Of a stretch of DNA of 64,000 nucleotides, positions 9,901 to 17,761 are shown one piece after another. The DNA is from Variovorax sp. WS11. GTDB lineage: Bacteria > Pseudomonadota > Gammaproteobacteria > Burkholderiales > Burkholderiaceae_C. The first letter of the stretch is position 1, and every line of letters begins with the position of its first letter. Both the position numbers and the translations under genes were made by a program. The notes below the pieces were generated by a model. The model was not told the DNA's origin, made no database searches, and worked only from the letters and a program-made list of their open reading frames with translations. The stretch spans positions 992,001 through 1,056,000 of the forward strand of contig NZ_JAAGOW010000004.1 in the NCBI RefSeq assembly GCF_010499245.1, written 5' to 3'.

Positions 9901-11541
9901 GGCGAGTTCGGCGCTCAGCTGGGGCGCAGCGTCGGCAGCATTGGCATGGCCCACCAGCGCTTCGCCCACATGCACCTGGTTTGGGAAGTCGAACGCGTTG
10001 TCGGGGTCGAACACCGGGTCGGAATGACCGTCGGAATAGCCGAAATGATCCGCCGCCTCATTTGTGGCCGGGCTGAAATTGCGGCGCAGCCACTGAACCG
10101 ACAGGGGCCGCACGCCGGCACCCGCGGCGGCGAAGCGCGTCAACAACTGCTGGCCGAGCTGTGCTTCGGTTTCCGCCACCGTGCGCAGGTGCACCAGGGC
10201 GTGAACCGCTTCGAGCGCCACGCCGGGCGCGCCGGTCGGCGCAGGCGCCGCCGGATTGTTGGCGGCAGCAGGCCAGTTGAGCACCGGCAGCGTCCAGCGC
10301 CTGGGGTGATTGGTTTGCACATCGCCCAGCAGGCCGGCGCGGCGCTGCATTCCCTGGCGGAACTCGATCGGCAGCTGGTCGAGCACCGGCTCGGGCACGC
10401 CGCAAGCCCGCAGGCCCTCGAAGGTCAGGCCCACGTTGAGGCACGGTTGGCCCTTCAAGAGGGCGCTTTCTGCCGTCGGCTTGAACTCGTTCAGGAAGGC
10501 CGCCGCGGCGCCTGGCCCATCGAAGGCCACCAGGCAGACGCAGGCACGCGTCGCACCGTCGACGGAGCGCATAATGCCGGCCTGCGCACCCGCCGGCAGG
10601 GCAACTGGGGCCGAGGGCAGCGGCGGCGCCACGCGCACCGTCGGCAGCGGGCGGGGCCGTGCCATCCATTGCAGTTGCTTGGCCAGGCGCTCGCCGCCCA
10701 CGTCGTCGATGATGGTGCTGTAGCGGGTGGACATCCTCATGCGCACGAACTCCGGCAGCAGTTCGCGGGCCGCGTCCAGCAGCACGTCGCCATCGGGCGT
10801 GCCTGGGGCATACAGGTCCGTCAGCCGGTATATCCCTGCCAGGCCTTGCAGGCCCTGCCGCACGCCCTCGCGCTCGCCGGCGGCCACGGCTTCGGAAGGG
10901 GCCCGCGTGAATGGCCCCGATTGCGGATCGCGGTCGTTGCGGATCAGTTCCCACGCAATGTGCTCGGCATCCGCGATGGCCGTCTTCGTCACGATCAGGT
11001 CGGTATCGCCTTCGCGGCGCTGAAAGCGATCCTGCATGCGCAGCGCGGTGTTGTCGCCCTGCGTGTGCGAGGGCGTGCCGTAGTAGAAGGGCGTGTCGAC
11101 CTGGCGTGACAGCAGCCATCGGCTCCAGTCGTCATACGAATGGTCCCAGCCGGTCACGTGCTTGTCCGTGTTGCAGAAGATCAGGTCGAGCAGCCGTGCG
11201 GACTTCTGCCAGATGGTGCGCACATAGGCTTCGTAGGCGCCGTCGAAACTGACGGACAGCAGGATGCTGCCCGCTGGGCTGGCGTCGTTCGGGTCGAGCA
11301 CTGCCAGGCGCAGGGTGTGGATGACGCCCACGCGCTCCACCGCATCGGAGACGGCGCGGAACAGGTTGTATTCGTGCGCGTTCTTGCGACCCGCATGCAG
11401 CGCGCGAAGCAACAGCTTGGAACGCGAGGTGTAGGTCACCGCGTCCAATGCCGGCACGAATCCGGTGATGATCGGCGCGATCACCAGGAGCTCACTGCTG
11501 CCCGCCAGGGCGGGCGTATTGACCACAAGATCCTTGTGCAT
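6859..11541 (-). CDS. DyP-type peroxidase / cytochrome P450-like / SGNH hydrolase fusion protein
   Basis: 1560 residues from ATG 11541 with GGAG seven bases upstream; the open frame extends to 11838 but without homology. Residues 1-330 form an alpha/beta region of unknown type. Residues ~335-790 match DyP-type peroxidases: GxxDG Asp (FGYSDGHSD, D504), proximal His in CPFAAHIRRANPR (H631) and distal Arg in RRGMSY (R662). Residues ~880-1245 resemble a cytochrome P450: I-helix-like GFVPTT, K-helix/R-loop-like LRPMPEFIWRTA, and a heme loop FGGDR...RHACPG with Cys1223, containing an eight-residue insertion; a clean ExxR is not seen. Residues ~1310-1560 are an SGNH hydrolase: GDSW (S1316), GGND (N1386) and NELHP (H1537), with Asn where Asp is usual. 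No signal peptide or membrane segment, so probably cytosolic. The combination suggests successive oxidation and ester hydrolysis, but the substrate is unknown. Confidence 0.85.
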   Translation of the reverse strand: MHKDLVVNTPALAGSSELLVIAPIITGFVPALDAVTYTSRSKLLLRALHAGRKNAHEYNLFRAVSDAVERVGVIHTLRLAVLDPNDASPAGSILLSVSFDGAYEAYVRTIWQKSARLLDLIFCNTDKHVTGWDHSYDDWSRWLLSRQVDTPFYYGTPSHTQGDNTALRMQDRFQRREGDTDLIVTKTAIADAEHIAWELIRNDRDPQSGPFTRAPSEAVAAGEREGVRQGLQGLAGIYRLTDLYAPGTPDGDVLLDAARELLPEFVRMRMSTRYSTIIDDVGGERLAKQLQWMARPRPLPTVRVAPPLPSAPVALPAGAQAGIMRSVDGATRACVCLVAFDGPGAAAAFLNEFKPTAESALLKGQPCLNVGLTFEGLRACGVPEPVLDQLPIEFRQGMQRRAGLLGDVQTNHPRRWTLPVLNWPAAANNPAAPAPTGAPGVALEAVHALVHLRTVAETEAQLGQQLLTRFAAAGAGVRPLSVQWLRRNFSPATNEAADHFGYSDGHSDPVFDPDNAFDFPNQVHVGEALVGHANAADAAPQLSAELAPLLQDASYLVVRKLRQNVDAFNAAVQAVQAKQIPGLDAELVKAKLMGRKVDGTPLVASALGGNPKNDFNYDGDLTGSACPFAAHIRRANPRVSDGAQSTEVQSLPGARPPRLFRRGMSYTDSLPAGDVEKGLFFMAYNSRIGEQFEVVQRWLASGNSSGAPSGAADPICGVAEAGRQRFFRFEHADQVIHMPLDGKDELGAEPKTLVRLCWGSYFLAPSVAGVGHLATLATAAAGAPAPAKPVPVPVAWSVDEGEAIISRILAIEQQAESEEAQEHRKEAKKLRDEALEQWKAALEDPESRREFETASVWAAIRSKHGGLLRTAYGVLVADGQLVRQVLTDVERRYSVKGYQERLQDTIGPIFLGLDDGKDYSDQASACNGAIQQLTFDDGYKKARRHTRDLLNFWIADADKRSLTYGELRWELNIDMREVAERVLARLLEEWFGLSTAGNFLTPDGFSWAFDPNQPARYPGAFYTPSRYTFQPQPKPLVEQIARAHGQHLRQRMTSFLQIQDGNIQAPVTRAVLDDPALKGADGTKDYDLAARTIAGAIMGFVPTTDNNLRRIVDEWLRDQTVWDLRARVAANSLAQPQAGDAALREPIVRAMMLRPMPEFIWRTALQDHVLTDTAGKAFEVRQDNLVVLGLISATQQGLERGERSEVPVFGGDRTAAPAPRHACPGFRSAMGVLAGVLSAIIDSPHTLRPAAVGALLSFEGPVTPPDGPAAPVAAGSPRLKHVARYVGAPTGGGAAAAAAFHPAAANKGVMLGWGDSWLNLNHPFTTLEWDLARSLGARGWNTSEFSDFSDGGLTLREMAEVAPRKGFYRLVRQRSPKAILIDGGGNDVHERDSPQGPWFPSALYHLAKPAGSNPALDPVAVTNFVHGLLRGRLQTVLTNLVDVTGGAIPIFVHGYDHPIPDKRAFVIGGPWLDPVNGSPYSAAQGKEFMRLLIDELNKMIKEVAETFTAQKVHHLDLRGTLAAQPGDYTQWWLNELHPTKAGYDALGAVADAFITALVSP

Positions 11542-11589
11542 GCTGTGCTCCAGGTATTCGAGAGGGCAGTCATGCTGCCACGCAGAAGT

Positions 11590-12184
11590 GCGGGGCACCA
11601 CCTCCAATCTGATGAGCAACCGCGCAAGCCCTGGCGCGGCGCGCGGGCCCTTGCCGCCGATCGATCTCTCCATGCGCCGCATGATGGACGAGGGAAAGGT
11701 GCTCATCGTGAACCTTGCAAAGTGCGAACTCGGCGATGACAGCGCAAACTTCCTTGGCGCCCTCCTCGTCTCCACGATCGGGGATGCCGTCTTCAGCCGC
11801 GCGGACATACGTGAAGACAAGCGTCGGTCTTTCTTCATCTACATTGACGAGTTCCAGAACTTCACAACGCTCGCGGTGGCGAGCATGGTGTCGGAACTAC
11901 GCAAGTACCGAGTGGGCCTCGTGCTCGCTCATCAACACCTGCACCAACTCATTCCCGACGTGCGCCATGCGGTGCTCGCGAACGTCGGGACGTTGATCGT
12001 CTTCCGTCTCGGGCCTGAGGATGCGCCGATCATGTCCCGAGAGCTGTCGCCCGTCTTCGAAGCGGAAGACCTGCTTCACCTTCCGTCGCACGATATCGCG
12101 GTCAAGCTGATGATCGATGGGGCTGCAAGCAAGCCGTTCTCGGCGACGACCCTTCTTCCAAGCGATTGCAACGGCAGACGCTGA
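11590..12184 (+). pseudogene. TraD/TraG-type conjugative coupling ATPase, C-terminal fragment
   Basis: The frame encodes RMMDEGKVLIVNLAKCELG, then DSANFLGALLVSTIGDAV, a Walker B-like FFIYIDEFQNFTT, LRKYRVGLVLAHQHLHQL and NVGTLIVFRLGPEDA, ending in TGA at 12182-12184. This is the carboxyl ATPase core of HerA/TraG-type DNA-transfer proteins, which pump DNA into type IV secretion channels. The amino half with Walker A and the membrane anchor is missing; homology starts just upstream of the DyP/P450 gene start. It is the only conjugation gene in the window and marks a former mobile element boundary. Confidence 0.75.
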
Positions 12185-12281
12185 ACGGGCACTCAGTCCA
12201 CGCCTCTCGCATCCGTCGCGCTGGGGACGCAATGTGAGAGTTGTGCCGATACGATAGCTAACCCCACTGGGAGGACACCAG

Positions 12282-13016
12282 ATGACCTGCCATCTTCGCG
12301 TCGGCCGATTCTTTAGTTCCATCCTGCTGGCGACGACGTTCGCGGCACATGCTGTCGACCCCCATCCAGCTGAATACGCGATCCGATGGGATCCGGCGGA
12401 CGGAGGCCCAAAGTCGGCGGCGGAGACTTGGGCAAAGCTAGAACTGGCCGATGGCGACAAGGACACCTTCAACATTTGGTACTCCACCGTCTCCGCACCG
12501 CCGAATCTTCCGAATGGCTTTAAGGCGATCGTTCGGGAGCGTCAAAAAACGAACAAGAAGAAGTACGAGCTGACGTACAAGCACCGTGGGCAGGTTCCTC
12601 TACCGGCCACCCCAAGCCTCGCACAATGGACCTGTCCTGTCGGTGCGACCGACGAAAAGAAGGATGAGGTCGATGTGTCTTTTTATGGCCTCACCAACGT
12701 GGTACACGCCTATTCGCGCAGTTGTACGGTCGAATCCAAGGATGCGCCACCGGTCATTCCCAAAGCTTTGAAGACCAAGCGCGCAGACTGCAAGAGCACA
12801 GTAACGCGATTGAAGTTGGAAAAACTCACGGTCGAAGAATGGCACGTGCCCGGCCCCGGCAAGCGCACGATCATTGAGGTTTCTCAATCAGGCGCGGACA
12901 CAAACGTGGACCTCGGAATGTTTCGAGATCGAATCGCGAAGAAACTCGTTGAGGAATACAAGATCAAACCAAGCAAATCCAGTATGACCGAACTGGGTAG
13001 TTCCTGCGGGAGCTGA
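12282..13016 (+). CDS. Secreted hypothetical protein with signal peptide
   Basis: 244 residues with a good GGAGG eight bases before ATG 12282. The amino end (basic residues, then FFSSILLATTFAAHA) is a Sec signal peptide with probable cleavage after Ala-His-Ala. The mature part is charged, has three further Cys (in QWTCPVG, RSCTV, RADCK) plus a terminal SSCGS, and no membrane segment. I do not recognise a family. It is monocistronic, following the TraG fragment, and is likely periplasmic or secreted. Confidence 0.75.
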   Translation: MTCHLRVGRFFSSILLATTFAAHAVDPHPAEYAIRWDPADGGPKSAAETWAKLELADGDKDTFNIWYSTVSAPPNLPNGFKAIVRERQKTNKKKYELTYKHRGQVPLPATPSLAQWTCPVGATDEKKDEVDVSFYGLTNVVHAYSRSCTVESKDAPPVIPKALKTKRADCKSTVTRLKLEKLTVEEWHVPGPGKRTIIEVSQSGADTNVDLGMFRDRIAKKLVEEYKIKPSKSSMTELGSSCGS

Positions 13017-13167
13017 TGTGACGAACTGACCTTCTGTGCGCCCGTGGCGTCGGTGGCGATCCAACGCACTAATGAGTTCGCTCGTCTCGGCCCGGAATCA
13101 ATGTGCGTGAAGCATCGGCCACCCTCACTCATCGCCGCCGGTGAGCAGTTTGCATGCCTCAGAACTG

Positions 13168-13530
13168 CTACTTTCGTGGCTTGCCAGCGGCTGGGCCGGA
13201 AGAGGTATTGCGGGCCATGCGCGTGGCCTTTGCATGCTTTCGGATCGCCTGGACAAGCTCGCGCAGCGCGACGTCCTCGCTAGGGATCAGGATCTTGACT
13301 GTGTGACGCCTTCTGTTGTCCTCGACAGTCACAACGTCATGTTGATAGTCGGCCGCGCCCTTCTTCGGCGCGCCTACGGTCGACGGCAGCTCGAAGAAGC
13401 GCGCTGCCTCAATGAGCCTCTTCAGTTCATCACCTGCGTCCGGGCTCAAGGCATCAACATCGATTACCACCGGCTTCTGCAAGGCTGGGAGGTAAGCAAC
13501 ACCGCCGATCTGGGAAAACTCAATCTGCAC
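13168..13530 (-). CDS. Emfourin-like protealysin inhibitor
   Basis: 120 residues, from 13530 to a stop at 13168. Sequence features MQIEFSQIGGVAYLPALQKP, LSPDAGDELKRLIEAARFFE and RRRHTVKILIPSEDVA match the emfourin family, small proteins that inhibit protealysin-like M4 metallopeptidases. It starts 19 bp after the M4 protease gene ends, on the same strand, exactly the order known for protealysin-emfourin operons. No signal peptide is visible, consistent with a cytosolic inhibitor that guards the cell against the protease before export. Confidence 0.85.
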   Translation of the reverse strand: MQIEFSQIGGVAYLPALQKPVVIDVDALSPDAGDELKRLIEAARFFELPSTVGAPKKGAADYQHDVVTVEDNRRRHTVKILIPSEDVALRELVQAIRKHAKATRMARNTSSGPAAGKPRK

Positions 13531-13549
13531 CTAGCACTCCCGGCCAATT

Positions 13550-14623
13550 TCAAAGCTCGATTCCAACAGCCGCCCAGCCTTGCTGTACAGCCGCTTGCTC
13601 CTGTCCGCCAACGCCGAACAATCGGCCGGCGACATCGTAGGTGATGCGAGCATAGCGCCGGAATCCCGTGTTCGGCTTCACGCGGGGATCGCGCAAGGCG
13701 TCATACCATATCCGCCCGGCTTTCTCCCACGCATAGCCGCCAAGGCGGGTGGCCACTTGATAGAAGGCGTGGTTCGGAATGCCCGAGTTGATGTGCACGC
13801 CACCGTTGTCTTCGAAGGTATGGACAAATTTGCTCATGTGCTTGGGCTGTGGATCCTGTCCCAGCAGCGGATCGTTGAACGCCGATCCGGGGTCCTTCAT
13901 CGAGCGTAGTGCCACGCCGTTGATGCCAGCGGCGAGGAGTCCATCGCCGATCAGCCAATCCGCTTTATCTGCGGTCTCGTTCTTCGCAAATTGCTTGATC
14001 AATGAGCCGAATACATCGGACATCGATTCGTTGAGCGCACCGGACTGATTGAAATACTGGAGCTGCGACTCATCCTCCGTGACGCCGTGCGACAACTCGT
14101 GACCGATGATGTCGAGCGCGATCGTAAAGCGATTGAAGATCTCGCCGTCGCCGTCGCCGAACACCATCTGCACCGAGTTCCAGAAGGCGTTGTTGTAGTC
14201 CTGGCCGAAATGAACCGTGGCATCGAGCGGCAAGCCCGAATCGTCAATGGAATTGCGATCAAAGACCTTAGCAAAAAAATCGAAAGTGGCGCCGAGACCC
14301 TCATAGGCTTCATCAACTGCGGGATCCCCGGTCGCGCCTTGACCTTCACCGCGCACGAGGGTCCCTGGCAAGTTCTGCGTGGCAGCAGCGTTGTAGATCG
14401 CACGCTGTTTCTGTACAAGCTCCACCGCGCCGGGAACTGCGCTGCGCTGCGGCGCAAAACGTGATGCCTGACTCGCAACTCGTAACGCGCGGAATGTATT
14501 GTCGACGGACTTGGTACGCAGGGCCGCTGCGCGCTGCTTCGGCGTACCCTTCTGCGCGATCTCGTCGAGCACGTATGGGGGAATGACGCAAAAAATCGAA
14601 TGCCGATGGTGTTGGGTGCACAT
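13550..14623 (-). CDS. Protealysin-like M4 metallopeptidase
   Basis: 357 residues from ATG 14623. The start is set by the family's short propeptide, which begins MCTQHHRHSIFCVIPPYVL; the open frame reaches 15235 but has no family match there. The catalytic zinc site is intact: HELSH (general base Glu) followed by NESMSDVFG, which gives the third ligand Glu. Further M4 blocks are HINSGIPNHAFY and the carboxyl-terminal YARITYDVAGRLFG. The length suits protealysin-like enzymes rather than the longer thermolysin precursors. No classical signal peptide is seen, as is usual in this subfamily. It forms an operon with the emfourin-like inhibitor. Confidence 0.93.
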   Translation of the reverse strand: MCTQHHRHSIFCVIPPYVLDEIAQKGTPKQRAAALRTKSVDNTFRALRVASQASRFAPQRSAVPGAVELVQKQRAIYNAAATQNLPGTLVRGEGQGATGDPAVDEAYEGLGATFDFFAKVFDRNSIDDSGLPLDATVHFGQDYNNAFWNSVQMVFGDGDGEIFNRFTIALDIIGHELSHGVTEDESQLQYFNQSGALNESMSDVFGSLIKQFAKNETADKADWLIGDGLLAAGINGVALRSMKDPGSAFNDPLLGQDPQPKHMSKFVHTFEDNGGVHINSGIPNHAFYQVATRLGGYAWEKAGRIWYDALRDPRVKPNTGFRRYARITYDVAGRLFGVGGQEQAAVQQGWAAVGIEL

Positions 14624-15356
14624 GCGAATGCTCTTTGGCTGCAGATTGAGCGGCCGAGGGACGCAGATCACGACCAGCGGCCGCTGTTGGCCGGTCGGTA
14701 CGAGGCTTGAAGCGATTGAATGCGGTGTCCCGTTCTGCCACCGCGATCCCGTTAGCGCCGCTGCTCCTACAGCGCTTGGCATTGACGGTACGCCCGATGG
14801 GTGAAGCCCCGCATCCCCAATAGTAGGGATGAGGATGGTGGTCGGACACATGAGTTGCGCGCGTGATCCCGTCCGCGCCTCTTGAATTTCCGCCGCTCTG
14901 TTGCTGTATTGGCTAGCGAGATGCAAATGACAATGATCGGAGGTGACCATGGCCACTACTCCCGCGAGCACGATCATTTCACACTGGGACCATATGGTTC
15001 CGGCATGCAGCAATTCGCCGCTGAGTTCTACAGCGCCGTTGGCCACTTCCTGAGCGAGCATCACCCTCCCGATGCCAAGACGGAGCGCGTGATCATCCGT
15101 GAAGGCGGCCTCCCCTCGGGTCGGCCAGTAGAAACGACAGCGGCGGCACGCGCGCCGCCGGGGGTGAGAGGAAGGGCATAGAGGACCTCCTGCGGGCCGG
15201 CGACCGCGCCGGCCCCGGCGGGAGTGTCTTCTCAACGGGTGCGCGCCCTGCCCTGCCCGCTTTCAGGTCCTCAGGACCGCGCGGGCCACTTAACATAACA
15301 AGGCATCGAAAAAAAATTGCGTGGGAGCGTGTCGTACATCTGCGGCGACGATCACG
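14624..15356. other. Gene-poor stretch upstream of the protease operon
   Basis: Frames here (for example a 99-codon plus-strand frame at 14882-15181) lack ribosome binding sites and family motifs. The start of the stretch must hold the protease promoter. The end, from about 15119, is a diverged copy of the DNA that precedes the phage-type regulator at 51.6 kb. Confidence 0.45.
15119..15310. repeat. Diverged copy of the 51.87-52.08 kb regulatory region
   Basis: Blocks shared in the same order with 51870-52085 include GCCAG(C/T)AGAAA, GGCGGCA, GAGGAAGGGCAT, GCCCT...CTGCCC, TTCAGG and a final GGGCCA followed by ACATAAC. At 52 kb the copy lies upstream of a DUF3653 gene. Here no intact gene follows on the minus strand. 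The shared motif near the end (GTTATGT read on the minus strand) may be a promoter or recombination motif. Confidence 0.45.
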
Positions 15357-15465
15357 ATGACCATGCGCGAAACCGATCGACTCCAGACGGTCCAGGCCGT
15401 CATGGGTCGCCTGGTACCGGTTGTTCAAGCCGGACAGCGGCTGGGCCTGACCGATGACAGCTTGA
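15357..15465 (+). pseudogene. ISNCY-type transposase N-terminal scrap
   Basis: From ATG 15357 the product reads MTMRETDRLQTVQAV and then VQAGQRLGLTDDS. This matches the helix-turn-helix start of ISNCY-family transposases (usually MRETDRL...AAERLGIS). Homology ends after ~35 codons and nothing recognisable follows, so only the first helix-turn-helix region is left. Confidence 0.5.
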
Positions 15466-15614
15466 GTAGCTCGTCCAACGGAACACGGGCGATGGCGAGA
15501 CCGACTTCCAGTGACTGCTTTCGGGCGTTGGTGACGTCTGCTGTGAGGCGGCTCTGGGCCCAAACCGGCGGTACGTTCTTCTCCGAAGCGGTCGTTCATT
15601 TCCCTGGAGCGGCG

Positions 15615-15716
15615 CTACCTGAGCAGCTGTGAAATGTGCCCGGCGTAGACCGCGACGACCTTCCAGTAGAAGGCCATCGGGGATTTCGAGAAGTGCCACG
15701 AGTGCTGCACCTTCAT
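15615..15716 (-). CDS. Possible 33-residue fragment, unknown
   Basis: A short minus-strand frame from ATG 15716 encodes WHFSKSPMAFYWKVVAVYAG within a 33-residue product. Composition and the aromatic-rich pattern look coding compared with surrounding frames, but there is no good ribosome binding site. It may be the 3' end of a broken gene rather than a complete one. Confidence 0.2.
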   Translation of the reverse strand: MKVQHSWHFSKSPMAFYWKVVAVYAGHISQLLR

Positions 15717-15867
15717 CTGAGCGCCCCTGCTGCTCGACGTCCGCGCGCTGCGCCAGGATGGGACGCTCCTGCGCATGCGAGGCCCGTTCGCGCCGAAGCG
15801 CCGGTCCAAACCCGTGCCGCGCGCATTGACTAGCCCGAAGTTCCCCACCTCTGTAGTCACTCCAACG

Positions 15868-15885
15868 GCGACAAGTGCTTGTCGC
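15868..15885. repeat. 18-bp palindrome left of the IS1634 element
   Basis: GCGACAAG and CTTGTCGC flank a TG centre. A similar CAAGTGCTTG core recurs in the palindrome right of the transposase gene (17741-17758), so both may belong to the element or to its target. Confidence 0.45.
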
Positions 15886-15893
15886 TGCTGATG

Positions 15894-15919
15894 AATCCTC
15901 CTTCTGGGAGGATTTTTTT
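15894..15919 (+). terminator. Rho-independent terminator
   Basis: The stem AATCCTCC / GGAGGATT with a short TTCTG loop is followed by seven T residues. Position and orientation would stop transcripts entering the IS1634 transposase from the left, a common protection at IS ends. Confidence 0.8.
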
Positions 15920-15947
15920 GGATGCTACATGTAGTCACTAAATATAC

Positions 15948-15976
15948 TTGACAACTGATGGTGCTTGGGCTAGATT
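15948..15976 (+). promoter_or_regulatory. Sigma70-type promoter of the IS1634 transposase
   Basis: TTGACA at 15948-15953 and TAGATT at 15971-15976 are separated by 17 bp, a near-consensus housekeeping promoter. The transposase ATG at 15984 lies only seven bases after the -10 box, so the message would start at or next to the start codon (leaderless). The 10-bp direct repeat TGTAGTCACT occurs at 15852-15861 and 15930-15939, just upstream. Confidence 0.6.
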
Positions 15977-15983
15977 GCTGCCC

Positions 15984-17720
15984 ATGGCAGCCCGCACAGG
16001 TACCGCTCACGTCGTCACTACGACGCGCACCTACAAGGACCAGGTCTATCGCACCCATCTGCTGCGGCGCAGCTACCGCGAGGACGGCAAAGTCAAGAAC
16101 GAAACTCTGGGCAACCTGTCGCACCTGCCCGATGAACTCATCGAGATCATCCGGCGTTCGCTGCAGGGCGAGACCTTCGTGCCCGTGGCCTCGGCGTTCC
16201 AGATCACGCGCTCGCGCCCCCACGGCCATGTGCAGGCGGCAAGCGCCGCGATGGCCAGCCTGGAGATGGCCTCGCTGCTGGCCTCCAAGCCGTGCCGCGA
16301 ACGCGACCTGGTGCTGGCGATGGTGGTCGCGCGCATCGTCGCCCCGCACACGAAGCTCGCCACCACCCGCTGGTGGCACACCACGACACTGGCCGAGGAC
16401 TTCGGCATCGCACAGGCCGACGAGGACGACCTGTATGCGGCGATGGACTGGCTGCTCGAGCGCCAGGATCGCATCCAGAAGAAGCTCGCCTCGCGCCATC
16501 TGAGCGCTGGCGCCCTGGTGCTGTACGACCTGTCCTCCAGCTACTTCGAGGGCAGCTGCTGCCCGCTGGCCAAGCTCGGCTACAGCCGCGACGGTAAGAA
16601 GGGCATGCTGCAGGTCAACTACGGCCTGCTCACCGATGCGCGCGGCTGCCCGCTAGCCGTGTCGGTGCACGAGGGCAATGTCGCCGACAGCCTGACTTTG
16701 CTGCCCGAGGTCCAGCGGCTGCGCGAGGACTTCGGCGTCGAGCAACTGGTGATGGTGGGCGACCGCGGCATGATCTCCAGCAAGGCGATCCAGGAGCTGC
16801 GCGAGACCGAAGGCGTGGGATGGATCAGTGCATTGAAGAGCGTCTCGATTCGCGCGCTGGTCGAGCAGGGCCACCTGCAGTTGGGCTTGTTCGACGAGCG
16901 CAACCTGCTCGAGCTCAGCTCGCCGGACTATCCCGGCGAGCGCCTGGTGGCGTGCCGCAATCCGGAGCTTGCCAAGCTGCGCACGCACAAGCGTGAGGAA
17001 CTGCTCGCGGCCACCGAGGCCAACCTCCAGAAGATCAAGGCCCGGGTGGATGGCGGCAAGCTCGCCGGCCAGGACGAGATCGCGCTGCGCGTGGGCAAGG
17101 TGGTCAACCAGTACAAGATGGCCAAGCACTTCGAGCTGGCCATCGGCGAGAACGCCTTCACCTTCGCGCGCAAGACAGACGCCATTGCCGCCGAGGCGGC
17201 GCTGGATGGCATCTACATCATCCGCACGTCGGTGAGCGCGGCGCAGATGGACTCGGCCGACTGCGTGCGCAACTACAAGTCGCTGGCCAACGTCGAGCGC
17301 GCGTTCCGCTCGCTCAAGACCATCGACCTGAAGGTGCGTCCGATCCACCATCGCACCGCCGATCGGGTGCGCGCGCACATCTTCCTGTGCATGCTGGCCT
17401 ACTACGTCGAGTGGCACATGCGCGAGGCTTGGGCGCCGCTGATGTTCGCCGACACCGAGCAGCTCGCCAAGGCCACGCGTGACCCCGTGGCACCGGCTAC
17501 GCGCTCCAAGGCGGCGCTGGCCAAGGCAGCGCGCCACACCCTGGACGACGGCACGCCCGTGCACAGCTTCTCTACCCTGATGGCCGAGCTCGCCACCATC
17601 GTGCGCAATACCTGCCGAACCCCACAGGCTGGCCCCGAGGCGCCCACCTTCGAGCTCCTCACCAACGCGCAGCCGCTGCACCTGCGCGCGCTCGCGCTCG
17701 TGCAAAACATCAAACCGTAG
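15984..17720 (+). mobile_element. IS1634-family transposase (intact)
   Basis: 578 residues. Family blocks seen are TYKDQVYRTHLLRRSYREDG and VKNETLGNLSHLP at the amino end, LVLYDLSSSYFEG with the first catalytic Asp, LVMVGDRGMIS with the second, and RNYKSLANVERAFRSLKTID carrying the catalytic Glu. The reading frame is undisturbed, so the enzyme is probably functional. Start chosen at ATG 15984 because the family match (AARTGTAHVV...) begins there. Exact IS ends are not resolved; a palindrome lies on each side. The right side abuts a broken IS1182 transposase gene, which it may have interrupted. Confidence 0.88.
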
Positions 17721-17740
17721 ACAGAAAACTTCCTCGCCAA

Positions 17741-17758
17741 CTCAAGCAAGTGCTTGAG
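17741..17758. repeat. 18-bp palindrome right of the IS1634 transposase
   Basis: CTCAAGCA and TGCTTGAG flank an AG centre, 20 bp after the transposase stop. It shares the CAAGTGCTTG core with 15868-15885. It may mark the right end of the insertion sequence. Confidence 0.45.
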
Positions 17759-17761
17759 TCA

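Noticed and set aside
7171..11109. 1312-codon open frame on the plus strand, antisense to the DyP/P450/SGNH gene
   Set aside because: It is the mirror of a real gene in GC-rich codon usage: the product is His/Arg/Gly-rich, has no domains and no ribosome site, whereas the minus strand has clear family motifs throughout.
11542..11838. N-terminal extension of the DyP/P450/SGNH protein by 99 codons
   Set aside because: It is antisense to TraG-family coding sequence and has no ribosome site; GGAG before ATG 11541 supports the shorter start.
14624..15235. 204-codon N-terminal extension of the M4 protease
   Set aside because: The protealysin propeptide start (MCTQHHRH) is at 14623; upstream residues have no similarity to the family.
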